DNA of 57,717 nucleotides from an uncultured Gammaproteobacteria bacterium (GTDB lineage: Bacteria > Pseudomonadota > Gammaproteobacteria > HK1). How positions within the stretch are numbered: the first letter of the stretch is position 1; each line of letters starts with the position of its first letter. Location: contig CAMYJH010000016.1 in NCBI GenBank assembly GCA_947258715.1, forward strand, positions 1 to 57,717, given 5' to 3'. This document shows positions 32,311-40,680 of the stretch, piece by piece. The notes below the pieces were generated by a model, which had not been told where the DNA came from, did no database searches, and saw only the letters and a program-made list of their open reading frames with translations. The translations under genes and the position numbers were made by a program.

Positions 32311-34521
32311 CTACCCCGTCGGAGTATCCATAATTTTAACCGCTTGACTCGCCGCCGCGCCGGAAACGGTCCTGTCTCTGTCGCTGGACTGCTTGTCGGT
32401 TTTTGCTGAACGCTCGTCGTTCTCGTCGTCGACGATAACCTCCACCTTGGGAGTGGCAAACTCGATGCCGTTCTCCTGGAAAGCCTTCTGCACTGCGGCG
32501 AAGGCATAGCGGCGAATCACATACTGCTTCCCCGGCTTCGACATGAACTTCGTCGAGATGATGAAGCCGTGGTCGTCGGCTTCTGTCGCACCTTGTGATT
32601 TGAAGGGTTGGATGAAGTCGTCCTTGATGTCCGGGTGCCGTGCGAGCTCGAGCCCCGTCTTCTTTAACAGCTTTCGGACCTTGTCGACGTCGGTGTCGAA
32701 AGGCACCCGGAACCGTAGCTTCATGATTGCCCAGTCGCGGCTGTAGTTGGTCAGGGTCTTGATCTCGCCGAACGGCACGGTGTGAACGGCGCCGCGATGA
32801 TGCCGCAGCCGCACGGAACGGGCCGACATCTTCTCGACCGCGCCTTTCACGCTGCCGACGTCGATGTACTCGCCGATCCTGAAGGCGTCATCCATCAGGA
32901 AGAACGCTCCGGACACGATGTCCCGGACCAGCGTCTGGGAGCCGAATCCAATGGCAAGACCGACGACCCCCGCACCCGCGAGCAAAGGCGCGATGTCGAC
33001 GCCCAACGAGCCCAGGATAATCATCAACGAAATCACCGCCAGCGTGATCTGCACCGAGCGCTTGAACAGGGGCAACAGGGTCCGCATTCGGGAGAGACCG
33101 GTACCGCCGATCTCCTGCTCTCCGAGATCGATTCCCTGGGCCTCCATATCGGCGTCCTCTTCCGCGATTTTCTTGTCAATCGTGATCCGCGCGAGCTGCC
33201 ACAGACCGTAGGCAACCAGCAGCGTCAGCGAAATCTGCAGCACGGCGTTCGCGATCTGCGACCCGATTCCTCCGCCGCCCATGGCGAACGGGTTTATTCT
33301 CCAGGCCGCGAACAGAATACCCGCCACCAGCACCAGCATAGCGAGTCGGCCACCGCGCACGAGGGCGGCCCTGATTTCCTCATTTTCGCCACGCAGCCGC
33401 TCGCTCTCGCGAAAGAGCAGTGCGTCGAGGCTTGGCACGACCGCCATCAGCGCCACGGTGACGAGCGCCGCGCCGTACGGGACGAAGTCGTAAAGGAGCT
33501 CTCTGATGATCAGCCCGATCAAGAGCACAGGCACGAAGACGGCGAAGCACCACGGCCACGCCCGGGAGAATATGCCGCGCGCGCTGGCGGCCGGGGTGCC
33601 GCTGGCGAGGTCGTGGGAGATGGCTCGTCGTCCGGTCAATATGGTGGCCACCATGAGCGAAGCCGTCAGCACGCCCACGAGTATAAGGAACAGCTGGTGC
33701 ACGAAGCCGAGCACTCCCAGGGTCCCGGTCAGCGCGCAGGTGAAATAGGCGAAGGCACCGAATGCCACGGTAACGAGAACCGTCCGGTGCAGCCGGGAGG
33801 CGTCGCTGTCGCTGTAAATCGGCAGCCGTAGGTCGGGTCGCCGGGGAGCGTGAAAAGCAAGCGAGAGGGCAATCACGGTAAGAAAAAGCACGCTCGCTAA
33901 GAGATAGAACAAAAACGCGACCCGGTCCTTGGGATTTTCGTCGAATATCAGCACGAACACCCCTAGGGCCACGAACGCGAAGCACAGCACGTATGCGAGA
34001 TGCAGACCCAGGCGCGTCAGCAGTATGCCTGCCTTGATCCGGGTCGATTCGGGCCGGGCCAGCTCCAGGTCCTTGAGCCCCGGTGTCACCCTGGAGCTCA
34101 GGAGGATGGCAGTCATGCCCCCCGCGCCCATGGAGACGACCAGGGCGACGACGAACCAGAGCAGCCCGCCCTCCTCCCGGTCCGCCATGAACTGGGCCCA
34201 CGCCGTTGGGAAGATGCTTGGAAGCTCGCCCACCGCGTTGAAGGTTGCGCTGAGCTCTTTGCTGAGCGTCCCGATGTCCCGCTGCAGACGATACGCGAAA
34301 ACAGCCGGATTGAACTCCTCGATCGGCCGTGCGCTGGTGGATTTGCGCAGCTCGTCTATCAGCAGCTGCCGGACTTCCTGGTCGGAGAGCCTCGCGACGG
34401 CCGTCTCGACACCGGTCTCGCCGCGCTTCGCTTCGGCGCCGCTCGCCGCCGATGCAAACACGGCGCAGACTACGAGGATCAGGGTTGCTCGCAGCTTTGC
34501 CATGGTGCTTATTTCGCGCAT
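32311..34521 (-). CDS. Large MscS-type mechanosensitive channel protein
   Basis: 736 residues. It has a signal peptide (LRATLILVVCAVFASAASGA), an N-terminal periplasmic helical segment, some ten membrane spans, then the MscS core. The pore helix is LLAGAGVVGLAIGFGSQTLV, followed by RDIVSGAFFLMDDAFRIGEY and the beta domain (VGSVKGAVEKMSARSVRLRH, VPFGEIKTLTNYSRDW). The cytoplasmic domain ends FQENGIEFATPKVEV. It would open under membrane tension. The ATG at 34521 follows GGGAGGAA; a second ATG at 34503 is possible. It is convergent with msrB, with 11 bp between stops. Confidence 0.9.
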   Translation of the reverse strand: MREISTMAKLRATLILVVCAVFASAASGAEAKRGETGVETAVARLSDQEVRQLLIDELRKSTSARPIEEFNPAVFAYRLQRDIGTLSKELSATFNAVGELPSIFPTAWAQFMADREEGGLLWFVVALVVSMGAGGMTAILLSSRVTPGLKDLELARPESTRIKAGILLTRLGLHLAYVLCFAFVALGVFVLIFDENPKDRVAFLFYLLASVLFLTVIALSLAFHAPRRPDLRLPIYSDSDASRLHRTVLVTVAFGAFAYFTCALTGTLGVLGFVHQLFLILVGVLTASLMVATILTGRRAISHDLASGTPAASARGIFSRAWPWCFAVFVPVLLIGLIIRELLYDFVPYGAALVTVALMAVVPSLDALLFRESERLRGENEEIRAALVRGGRLAMLVLVAGILFAAWRINPFAMGGGGIGSQIANAVLQISLTLLVAYGLWQLARITIDKKIAEEDADMEAQGIDLGEQEIGGTGLSRMRTLLPLFKRSVQITLAVISLMIILGSLGVDIAPLLAGAGVVGLAIGFGSQTLVRDIVSGAFFLMDDAFRIGEYIDVGSVKGAVEKMSARSVRLRHHRGAVHTVPFGEIKTLTNYSRDWAIMKLRFRVPFDTDVDKVRKLLKKTGLELARHPDIKDDFIQPFKSQGATEADDHGFIISTKFMSKPGKQYVIRRYAFAAVQKAFQENGIEFATPKVEVIVDDENDERSAKTDKQSSDRDRTVSGAAASQAVKIMDTPTG

Positions 34522-34846
34522 GCCGCGTTCCTCCCCGTCGGCCCGCAGGGCACTATAGCAGAGGTTTCCGGCTCCACATCGGCCGCTGTCCAAGGGCGAC
34601 GCCGTAAGCCTCGATTCGCCTTCGAGCACCCGAAAGCTCATCCTTGGCGCTTCCTCTCACGGACCCACCACGAAGAGTTAACAAAACAGTCACATTTTGG
34701 CCGGACCATCTTCTCCTGCCGGGTGTAACCAGATTACGCTACGGCACGAGAAGCGTCTGACGGGCGCAAGAACACGCGGACGCTATTTCGATTCTCGCGG
34801 TCTATCGCGGCCGGCTACCCGTCGCGAATCAGGAGGAGCAAATCCA

Positions 34847-35308
34847 GTGAAACTGAAACAATTCACGAGAGCAATTTTTTGCGCTGCGCTAATCATGTCT
34901 GCAGCTACCGGAACGGCGTCGGCCGCCGGCGAGCGGATGCAGTTGAAAGGCGAGCTTATCGACACCTGGTGCTATGTCTCCCAGATCATGGGTGGCTCGG
35001 ACTTTATCGTCGGCAGCGCCCATCACGCCTGCGCGGTTTGGTGTGCCGCCGGCGGCATACCGGTCGGGTTGCTGGCCGAGGACGGCACCATCTACATGGT
35101 CATGAGGGTCGGCAAAGACTCGACCAGCGTCGCCAACCCCGGCGTGCTCGGATCCATGAGCCACGTGGTCACCGTGAACGGCACGGTCCACAAGCGCGAC
35201 GGCATCAACTACCTGTTCGTTGACGAAATCGTGGCCGATGCCGGCATCACGAAGCTCACCCATGAGACCGTCGGCGTGATTCCGCCGTTCGCCGTCCCGC
35301 AGCAGTAG
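34847..35308 (+). CDS. Secreted Cys-rich protein of unknown function
   Basis: 153 residues with a signal peptide (RAIFCAALIMSAATGTASAA). The mature part begins MQLKGELIDTWCYVSQIMGG and contains GSAHHACAVWCAAGGIPVGL, then LAEDGTIYMVMRVG. The WCY and HHACAVWC elements offer Cys/His ligands that could hold a metal or a disulfide. AGGAGGAGCAAATCCA precedes the GTG start. It is followed 12 bp later by a second secreted protein of similar layout and then a SCO gene, so a role in periplasmic copper or redox handling is inferred from context only. Confidence 0.7.
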   Translation: MKLKQFTRAIFCAALIMSAATGTASAAGERMQLKGELIDTWCYVSQIMGGSDFIVGSAHHACAVWCAAGGIPVGLLAEDGTIYMVMRVGKDSTSVANPGVLGSMSHVVTVNGTVHKRDGINYLFVDEIVADAGITKLTHETVGVIPPFAVPQQ

Positions 35309-35320
35309 GAGGATGTGATT

Positions 35321-35881
35321 ATGACTCACGGTATCGAAATGAAACGCATGCTGGTCGTGGCGGCCGCGGCTGGAGCGGCGCTGTGCGCGTCCGCCTCGGC
35401 CTACGCGGCGAAAAGCTGGGGAGTGACCAACGAGGAAATCGCACGCTTCGACGCAAAGGTGGTTGATATCGCCTGTGAGCTGGGAGGCGACTGCCCGGCC
35501 AACTGCGGTGACGGCAAGCGTCAGCTGGGACTTCTGACCGATGACGGCAAATTGATTTTGGTTTCCAAGAACGCTACTGCCTTCACCGGCGCCGCCGAAG
35601 AGTTGGTCGATTTTTGCAACAAGCAGGTGACCGCCGACGGGCTCTGGACGGAGAATCGCGGCGTTCGTTTTTTTGCCATCCAGTTCGTGCGCGAGGTGGG
35701 CGGGGAGTGGCGTGCCGCGAATCGCTTCACCAAAAAATGGTCCGCGCGCACCGGTATCGAGGAGTCGAAGGCGGGCAACTGGTTTCGCCACGACCTAAGG
35801 ATAAAGGAGGTCTTCGACCAAAAAGGTCTGCTTGGCCTCGGAGCGGAGGCAGACAAGAAGTTCCTGGAGTCGCGACAGTGA
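35321..35881 (+). CDS. Secreted Cys-containing protein of unknown function
   Basis: 186 residues with a signal peptide (MKRMLVVAAAAGAALCASAS, cleaved near AYAAKS). The mature part has VVDIACELGGDCPANCGDGK, followed by RQLGLLTDDGKLILVSKNAT. It shares the layout of its upstream neighbour (a Cys cluster, then an LLxxDGxxxLV strand pair), so the two may be distant paralogues. AGGAGG lies 7 bp before the ATG. Its stop overlaps the GTG of the SCO gene, so the two are translationally coupled. Confidence 0.72.
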   Translation: MTHGIEMKRMLVVAAAAGAALCASASAYAAKSWGVTNEEIARFDAKVVDIACELGGDCPANCGDGKRQLGLLTDDGKLILVSKNATAFTGAAEELVDFCNKQVTADGLWTENRGVRFFAIQFVREVGGEWRAANRFTKKWSARTGIEESKAGNWFRHDLRIKEVFDQKGLLGLGAEADKKFLESRQ

Positions 35882-36525
35882 CGAGGCGTTTTGCGGCTGT
35901 GGCGCTGGCAATCGGCGCCTGGTGCGGGAACTTGCTTGCCCACGACGGGGCGAGCCACCCCGCGGTTGCGCCGGAACCCGCGCCCCTGGAGCGGGAAGTC
36001 AGCGCGACGAATCTTGCCGCCGACGACTTTCCGATCGAGTTCGGCGGTGAGTTCGAGCTAATCGATCAGCACGGCGACCCGCGGACCAGCGCCGACTACC
36101 GGGGTGACTATCTGCTGGTTTTCTTCGGCTATACGAGCTGCCCCTTCATGTGCTCGCAGACGCTCCGCGCCATCGCGGCCGCGCTCGATGCGCTGGGCGA
36201 CGAGAGTGAGCGAGTGAACGCCGTTATGATCACCGTCGATCCGGAGAACGACACGCCCAAGCAGATGCGCGCAGAGATGCCAAACATTCACTCGCGCATC
36301 GTCGGGCTCACCGGCAGCGCCGAGCAGCTCGAGAGGGCTTACCGCGCTTTTCGGATCGAGCCACGCGCGGTCGAGGCGGACTGGAACGGCAGCGCCGTGA
36401 TCAGCCATTCGTCATACATCTATCTGTTAGGTCCGGATGGCCGCTTCCGCACCTTGATGCCTCCGATTCTTCCCCCGGCCAACATGGCCGAGATCATTGC
36501 GCGATACGTGGACGCCGCGCCGTGA
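35878..36525 (+). CDS. SCO1/SenC-type copper/thiol protein
   Basis: 215 residues. A signal-like N terminus (RFAAVALAIGAWCGNLLAHD) precedes a thioredoxin fold with C88-x3-C92 in TSCPFMCSQ and His177 in VISHSSYIYLLGPDGRF, the CxxxC-plus-His copper site of SCO proteins. VMITVDPENDTPKQM is also typical. SCO proteins load copper into the CuA site of cytochrome oxidase or act as thiol reductases. It is the third gene of an operon with two secreted Cys-containing proteins. No cytochrome oxidase genes are near, so another copper client is possible. Confidence 0.9.
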   Translation: MTRRFAAVALAIGAWCGNLLAHDGASHPAVAPEPAPLEREVSATNLAADDFPIEFGGEFELIDQHGDPRTSADYRGDYLLVFFGYTSCPFMCSQTLRAIAAALDALGDESERVNAVMITVDPENDTPKQMRAEMPNIHSRIVGLTGSAEQLERAYRAFRIEPRAVEADWNGSAVISHSSYIYLLGPDGRFRTLMPPILPPANMAEIIARYVDAAP

Positions 36526-36730
36526 GCCGAGTCATCGAAAGCGACGGAAAAAATTGGATGCGCGTGCGAATGTAGACCTTACTGACGCTCAGCCTGAGCC
36601 TGTCTTTGCTCGCCGGACCCTTGGCCGCTCAGGACGGCAAAATGGGCTTGGCACTGTTGCGTGTTTTGCTTTCATTGCCCCGCAGTAGCTCGACATTCCG
36701 ATCCCAATTTCCGCCTGTTTCGATGCCTGC

Positions 36731-37930
36731 TCAAACAGACTGGTCGCTACCGTCGCCACGCAGCGTGCTGGTAACCCGTGCGGCGAGTATGCGCGCCAGA
36801 TTGAACAGTAGTCGGCTCGCCAGCGCGGGACGCGCGCTCATCAGGTCCTCGATGAAGCTGCGTCTGAGCACAAGAACGCGGCCCGGCGTGAGGGCGCTGA
36901 CCGTGAAGAGCCTGCGGCCCGTGTCGTGGAACAGCGATACCTCGCCGAAGACATCACCCTCGCCCATGACCGCAATCCGCCGCCCGTCCGAGCGCCCCTC
37001 GAAGGTGCCCTCGAGCACCAGGAACAGCTCCTTCTCCACCAGTCCCTGGCGCATCACCGGATGTCCGGCAGGGACGTCCATAGTGAGTCCCTTTGCGCCC
37101 AGCTCGCGGATCTCCTCGTCATCAAGACCCTGCAACAGCGCCGGCCGCTCGCTGCCGCCGGCAATAAACCGTTGCTGCAACTCGCGCCATACGCGGGTCG
37201 GGTCCAGCTGATAGTGCGGCGTGGTCATACGCAGCGCATCGAGAATGGGCTGTACACGTGCGCGCTCATCGGGATGATCGGCGAAGTATCGCGACACCTC
37301 GGACGCCACCGGCGAGCCTACGCGACGAAAATACGCGGCATCGGCGGGAAGCACGATCATCGGCAGCCGGATGCCGTCCTCATCGGGGATGACGTCGCCA
37401 GCGTAGGGACGAAAGCCCAGCCCCTGAAACGCACGCACCAGTCCGGGTGCGCAGTATGCAAAGCCGACCAGCACGCCGCGACCCTCGAGCATGTGACGAA
37501 AGATGGCAAGCGCCAGGGAGGGCACGACGAGCTGACCGCGGACTCTGGGACGCACGACCAGTCGGGCCACCTCGGCGACCTGCAGATCTTCGATGCCTGG
37601 AAACAGTTGTAGAGAGAAGCGGCGATAGATCTCGGCAGGTATTTCGCCGGGCTGCCAGACCTGAACGCGCACGCTACCGGTCACCGCATCGGGTGTCCCG
37701 GTGTAGAAGATGGTGACGCTCCCGTCCTCGTCCTGCGGATCGCAAACCCGTTGATGTGCATGGTCCACCGAGGGCAAGTAGCCTTTGTCGAGCTCTGAAA
37801 TAAGCACCTCGTAGCGAAGCCTGTACACGGCTTCGCGCTCTTGCTTGGTGGTCGCGATCCGCGCGGATTCAAACGCTGCCGTCGGGCCCGCTTCTTGCTG
37901 CTGCGGATGCGCTGCGTCCCGAACAATCAC
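36731..37930 (-). CDS. N-acyl amino acid synthase-like acyltransferase fused to cNMP-binding domain
   Basis: 399 residues. Residues 15-220 form a GNAT-like domain related to FeeM/autoinducer-synthase proteins (ATTKQEREAVYRLRYEVLIS, EVARLVVRPRVRG, FAYCAPGLVRAFQGLGFRPY). Residues 275-390 are a cyclic-nucleotide-binding barrel (GHPVMRQGLVEKELFLVLEG, AVMGEGDVFGEVSLFHDTGR). This suggests acyl transfer from acyl-ACP or acyl-CoA to an amine, gated by cAMP or another nucleotide. The GTG at 37930 overlaps the stop of the methyltransferase gene upstream, so the two are coupled. An effector-regulated signal or lipid synthase is inferred. Confidence 0.78.
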   Translation of the reverse strand: MIVRDAAHPQQQEAGPTAAFESARIATTKQEREAVYRLRYEVLISELDKGYLPSVDHAHQRVCDPQDEDGSVTIFYTGTPDAVTGSVRVQVWQPGEIPAEIYRRFSLQLFPGIEDLQVAEVARLVVRPRVRGQLVVPSLALAIFRHMLEGRGVLVGFAYCAPGLVRAFQGLGFRPYAGDVIPDEDGIRLPMIVLPADAAYFRRVGSPVASEVSRYFADHPDERARVQPILDALRMTTPHYQLDPTRVWRELQQRFIAGGSERPALLQGLDDEEIRELGAKGLTMDVPAGHPVMRQGLVEKELFLVLEGTFEGRSDGRRIAVMGEGDVFGEVSLFHDTGRRLFTVSALTPGRVLVLRRSFIEDLMSARPALASRLLFNLARILAARVTSTLRGDGSDQSV

Positions 37931-38733
37931 GGTCGCACACCTCGAACGCCGAGAATGCACACCATGCCGTACCACTGGTTCTGCGCCAGGAACCGCTCGA
38001 CGGCATCAGCAAGCGGACGGACCGTATCGCCGTGCTTCTCGAGCAGACGGTTGAGGCGAAAAGACACGGCCAGGCGCGCAAAGGTGGAACGGCCGAGATC
38101 TGAACTGGTCAGGGCCGTGGCCTTGAGCTCTACTTCGCCAAAACCCGCTTGCTCCAGCAGCGCTGGCAGCTTACGGCCAATGCGGCGATCCCCTCCCCGC
38201 GCATGCTGCAGCGCCTGCGACAAGCGAATCGCTTCTGCGAGCTCTGGCGGCTCAGGATAGATTGCGAACAACCCGTCGTCGGCATCGACCGCAACAAGCG
38301 TTCCACCGGGGCGCAGCAAGCACAAGGCGCCCGCGAGCTGCACCTCCGGATCGGCCGTATGTTGGAGCACGAAACGAGCGTACGCGAAGTCAAAGCTGGC
38401 CGCTTCGAGCTGATTGCTGCACAGGCTTCCCCGATGAACGCGCGCGTGCGGACATGGCTCGAGTTCGCGCTCGGCCAGTCGAGCAAGGGAGGGACCCGGT
38501 TCCAGCCCCACCACTGGGGAGTTCGGACATAGCGCCGCGATTCTGGCCGTGATGGTCCCGGGACCGCAGCCGATATCCAGAATCCGCATCCCATCTACCA
38601 GACCGAGGCTGGTCAGTACCTGACGCTCCATTGGCCACATGACCAACGCCTGCTCACGCTGACGCGCGAGCTCGGCATCGATGAATGCATCGGATTCGTC
38701 GCGATCTTTTGAAGATGGTTTCGACTCGATCAT
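37927..38733 (-). CDS. Class I SAM-dependent methyltransferase
   Basis: 268 residues. Motif I is MRILDIGCGPGTITARIAAL, with LEPGPSLARLAEREL giving the acidic residue after strand 2, FDFAYARFVLQHTADPEVQL as motif II/III and LRPGGTLVAVDADDG after it. The N terminus is acidic and helical, and the C terminus ends FLAQNQWYGMVCILGVRG. The substrate is unknown. Translational coupling to the acyltransferase/cNMP-binding gene suggests that it may methylate that enzyme's product. Confidence 0.88.
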   Translation of the reverse strand: MIESKPSSKDRDESDAFIDAELARQREQALVMWPMERQVLTSLGLVDGMRILDIGCGPGTITARIAALCPNSPVVGLEPGPSLARLAERELEPCPHARVHRGSLCSNQLEAASFDFAYARFVLQHTADPEVQLAGALCLLRPGGTLVAVDADDGLFAIYPEPPELAEAIRLSQALQHARGGDRRIGRKLPALLEQAGFGEVELKATALTSSDLGRSTFARLAVSFRLNRLLEKHGDTVRPLADAVERFLAQNQWYGMVCILGVRGVRP

Positions 38734-39194
38734 GCTCCACCCAGCAACGTCATGATCCAGTGAAACGCCGGGATCGAGGTTTCGCCCGCCCTCATAATCC
38801 AGCCCGACGAGTCATAGCGCATATAGGGAAGTATTTAGAAGGAGGCACAACCTAAGTCGTTGACCTGGATCAACGCACTTCGTCACAAACTCGCGTGCCT
38901 GAGTATGGGAAGGACAACCGCCCATTCTCGTGAAATGCAGTATCGATCGGTACGGTCACTTCGCCTACGTCACCACGCTCATTCAGCGACAGACTCTCGA
39001 AACTCATCGTCGTGGCATTATCCGCACGGCGAATGGGAGTCCGGGCCCGAGCGAGAGTACTGCCGTACAAAGACCCCGTTGGCCGTTAAGCCTTAAGAGG
39101 TTTGCTCTCCGGCCTAACCGGTGCGCGGTTGGGAACGGTTCAACCCCCGTTCAGGGAAACGGTGGCCGCTACGCATAAATTGTAGGCGCGGCAG
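38734..39194. other. Intergenic region with a possible FNR-type site
   Basis: I see no gene here; the short frames lack codon bias. The region lies upstream of the methyltransferase/acyltransferase pair (minus strand) and beyond the end of the coiled-coil gene. Its only recognisable element is an FNR-like palindrome at 38860-38873. Confidence 0.5.
38860..38873. promoter_or_regulatory. Candidate FNR/ANR box
   Basis: TTGACCTGGATCAA differs from the consensus TTGATnnnnATCAA at one position. It lies 127 bp upstream of the methyltransferase start on the minus strand, a reasonable distance for oxygen control. It is a single motif and may be chance. Confidence 0.35.
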
Positions 39195-40178
39195 TCAACC
39201 GGCCCCTGGCCTTCTCTGCCACAGAAAGATCGAGGCCAACAGCGCAGCAGCGAAGAGGATACCGAGTATCAGACGCTGCGTTTCCAAGGACGCCATCGCT
39301 GCGGCCTGTTCGGAATAGCTCTGTTGCAGGTCTGCTGTCTTTTCTTGCGCGATGGCAATATTGGCTTCAAGGGCGGTCACCCGTTTGGTTTCAGACTGCA
39401 GCTTGCCTTCCAGTTCCGCAGTAACGGCGGCATGCTGATCGGTCTGCGTCTGCAGCTCGGCGATCGTTGCATCTTTGTCAGCGAGCTGTGTATTCAGGGC
39501 GGTCAGCAGCCCGTCTTTTTCCGTAACCTGCGCCGTGAGAACGACCAGTTCGTCACGCATTGGGCCGAACTTGTCCTGAAGGTCGCCGAGCTGACCCTGC
39601 ATTGAGCCAAGCAGACTGTCCTTCTCGCTAAGCTGCCCTTGCAGCGAGCCGAGCAGACCGTCCTTCTCGCTAAGCTGCCCTTGCAGCGAGCCGAGCAGAC
39701 TGTCCTTCTCGGCAAGCTGACCCTGCAGCGAGCCGAGCAGGCCGTCCTTCTCGGCAAGCTGACCCTGCAGCGAGCCGAGCAGACTGTCCTTCTCACCAAG
39801 CTGCCCTTGCAGGGAGCCAATCAGGTCTTCCTTTGCGGTCAGGTTGGATTGAAGTCCGGAGATCACACCATCCTTCTCGCCGAGTTGCTGCTGAAGCGAC
39901 TGGAGATCGAACCCGCCCGGCTGAGCGGCCGAAGGCAGGGTTTGCGCCTCGAGAAGCGTCTTGCCTTCCTCGGCGCCGGTGACTGGTGCCGGAGCTTCCG
40001 TCGCACCGGGCAGCTCCGGCGCGGCCTCCGCGGGCACGCGCGGTTTGTCCTCTTCCTCCGTCAGTCCCTTGATCAAACCCTGCATGAGATCGCTCTGGGC
40101 GAAAGCGGGCGCAGGCGCAAGGAGCAGAACGGCTATGGAAAGGATAACGCAGCGATGACATATAGCGCTGATGGTCAT
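39195..40178 (-). CDS. Exported coiled-coil protein with 14-residue repeats and C-terminal anchor
   Basis: 327 residues. A signal peptide (ILSIAVLLLAPAPAFAQS) and an acidic, Pro/Ala-rich linker lead into a long coiled coil. From about residue 93 the chain is built of 14-residue (two-heptad) repeats of the type GSLQGQLAEKDSLL. Five consecutive units (residues 121-190) are nearly identical at the DNA level. A less regular coil follows. The C terminus is a membrane span, LILGILFAAALLASIFLW, with a basic tail. It probably forms a rigid periplasmic rod anchored in the inner membrane; the partner is unknown. AGGAGGACC precedes the ATG at 40178. Confidence 0.8.
   Translation of the reverse strand: MTISAICHRCVILSIAVLLLAPAPAFAQSDLMQGLIKGLTEEEDKPRVPAEAAPELPGATEAPAPVTGAEEGKTLLEAQTLPSAAQPGGFDLQSLQQQLGEKDGVISGLQSNLTAKEDLIGSLQGQLGEKDSLLGSLQGQLAEKDGLLGSLQGQLAEKDSLLGSLQGQLSEKDGLLGSLQGQLSEKDSLLGSMQGQLGDLQDKFGPMRDELVVLTAQVTEKDGLLTALNTQLADKDATIAELQTQTDQHAAVTAELEGKLQSETKRVTALEANIAIAQEKTADLQQSYSEQAAAMASLETQRLILGILFAAALLASIFLWQRRPGAG
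39609..39818. repeat. Intragenic 42-bp tandem repeat (5 units)
   Basis: Five adjacent 42-bp units encode GSLQGQL(G/A/S)EKD(S/G)LL in the coiled-coil gene. They alternate in a few positions, as expected of recent duplication by slippage or unequal recombination. Copy number is likely to vary between strains. More diverged units flank the block on both sides. Confidence 0.8.
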
Positions 40179-40384
40179 GGGAAGGTCCTCCTGGTCAACC
40201 TCCGATTCTTTTCCGGCATAGAGTTGAGGTCTGCTTTTTTCGATGAAACCCGCTTCTGCGAAAGCACCGTTGCTACAGACCGTCAGGGCTGCCACAATCG
40301 CAGTCCGGGCGAATACTTTCGGCAAACTTTGCCACGCGACTCCAACCCATAATAACAAGCTCTGCGCCATCCGCGGTTGCTGCA

Positions 40385-40398
40385 ATGATCTAGATCAA
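40385..40398. promoter_or_regulatory. Candidate FNR/ANR box
   Basis: ATGATCTAGATCAA matches TTGATnnnnATCAA except for the first base. It lies 207 bp before the start of the coiled-coil gene (minus strand) and 283 bp before the NHL gene (plus strand). The evidence is weak. Confidence 0.3.
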
Positions 40399-40455
40399 AT
40401 GCAATTGGGCCAGCCTGCCATGTCGCAGTTTGCAGCAAGTGCCGGACTTTGCGCC

Positions 40456-40542
40456 TGTCACATTTGCTACAACATGCGGGTGATGGAGATCGCTGATGGA
40501 TTGCCGAAATGGTCCGGCCGCAAGGGCGAATCAACCCTGCTT
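40456..40542 (+). pseudogene. Relic of the C terminus of a GFA-type gene
   Basis: The plus strand encodes CHICYNMRVMEIADGLPKWS then GRKGESTLL. This matches the end of the GFA gene at 30036-30521 (CHIFYSMRVMDIADGLPKWS, GHKGESARL) at both protein and DNA level. No zinc-binding portion is present upstream. It shows that a second copy of this gene once stood here, or that a fragment was copied. Confidence 0.7.
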
Positions 40543-40680
40543 CGTGCGATGGACGCTGGCGGGCAGCCATCGATCCCGTCGATGAGGCGTTCTCGGGGGA
40601 ACCGCTGCCGCGATGGACAGCGGCACGCGCTCGCATCGTGGTCAAACGATAGTAGAATTCTTCGGTCACAGAGAGCCGTC

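Noticed and set aside
36555..36660. Signal-peptide-like stretch (LLTLSLSLSLLAGPLAAQDG) between the SCO gene and the acyltransferase gene.
   Set aside because: The only ATG in frame is followed at once by TAG and no conserved mature protein follows; at best a remnant.
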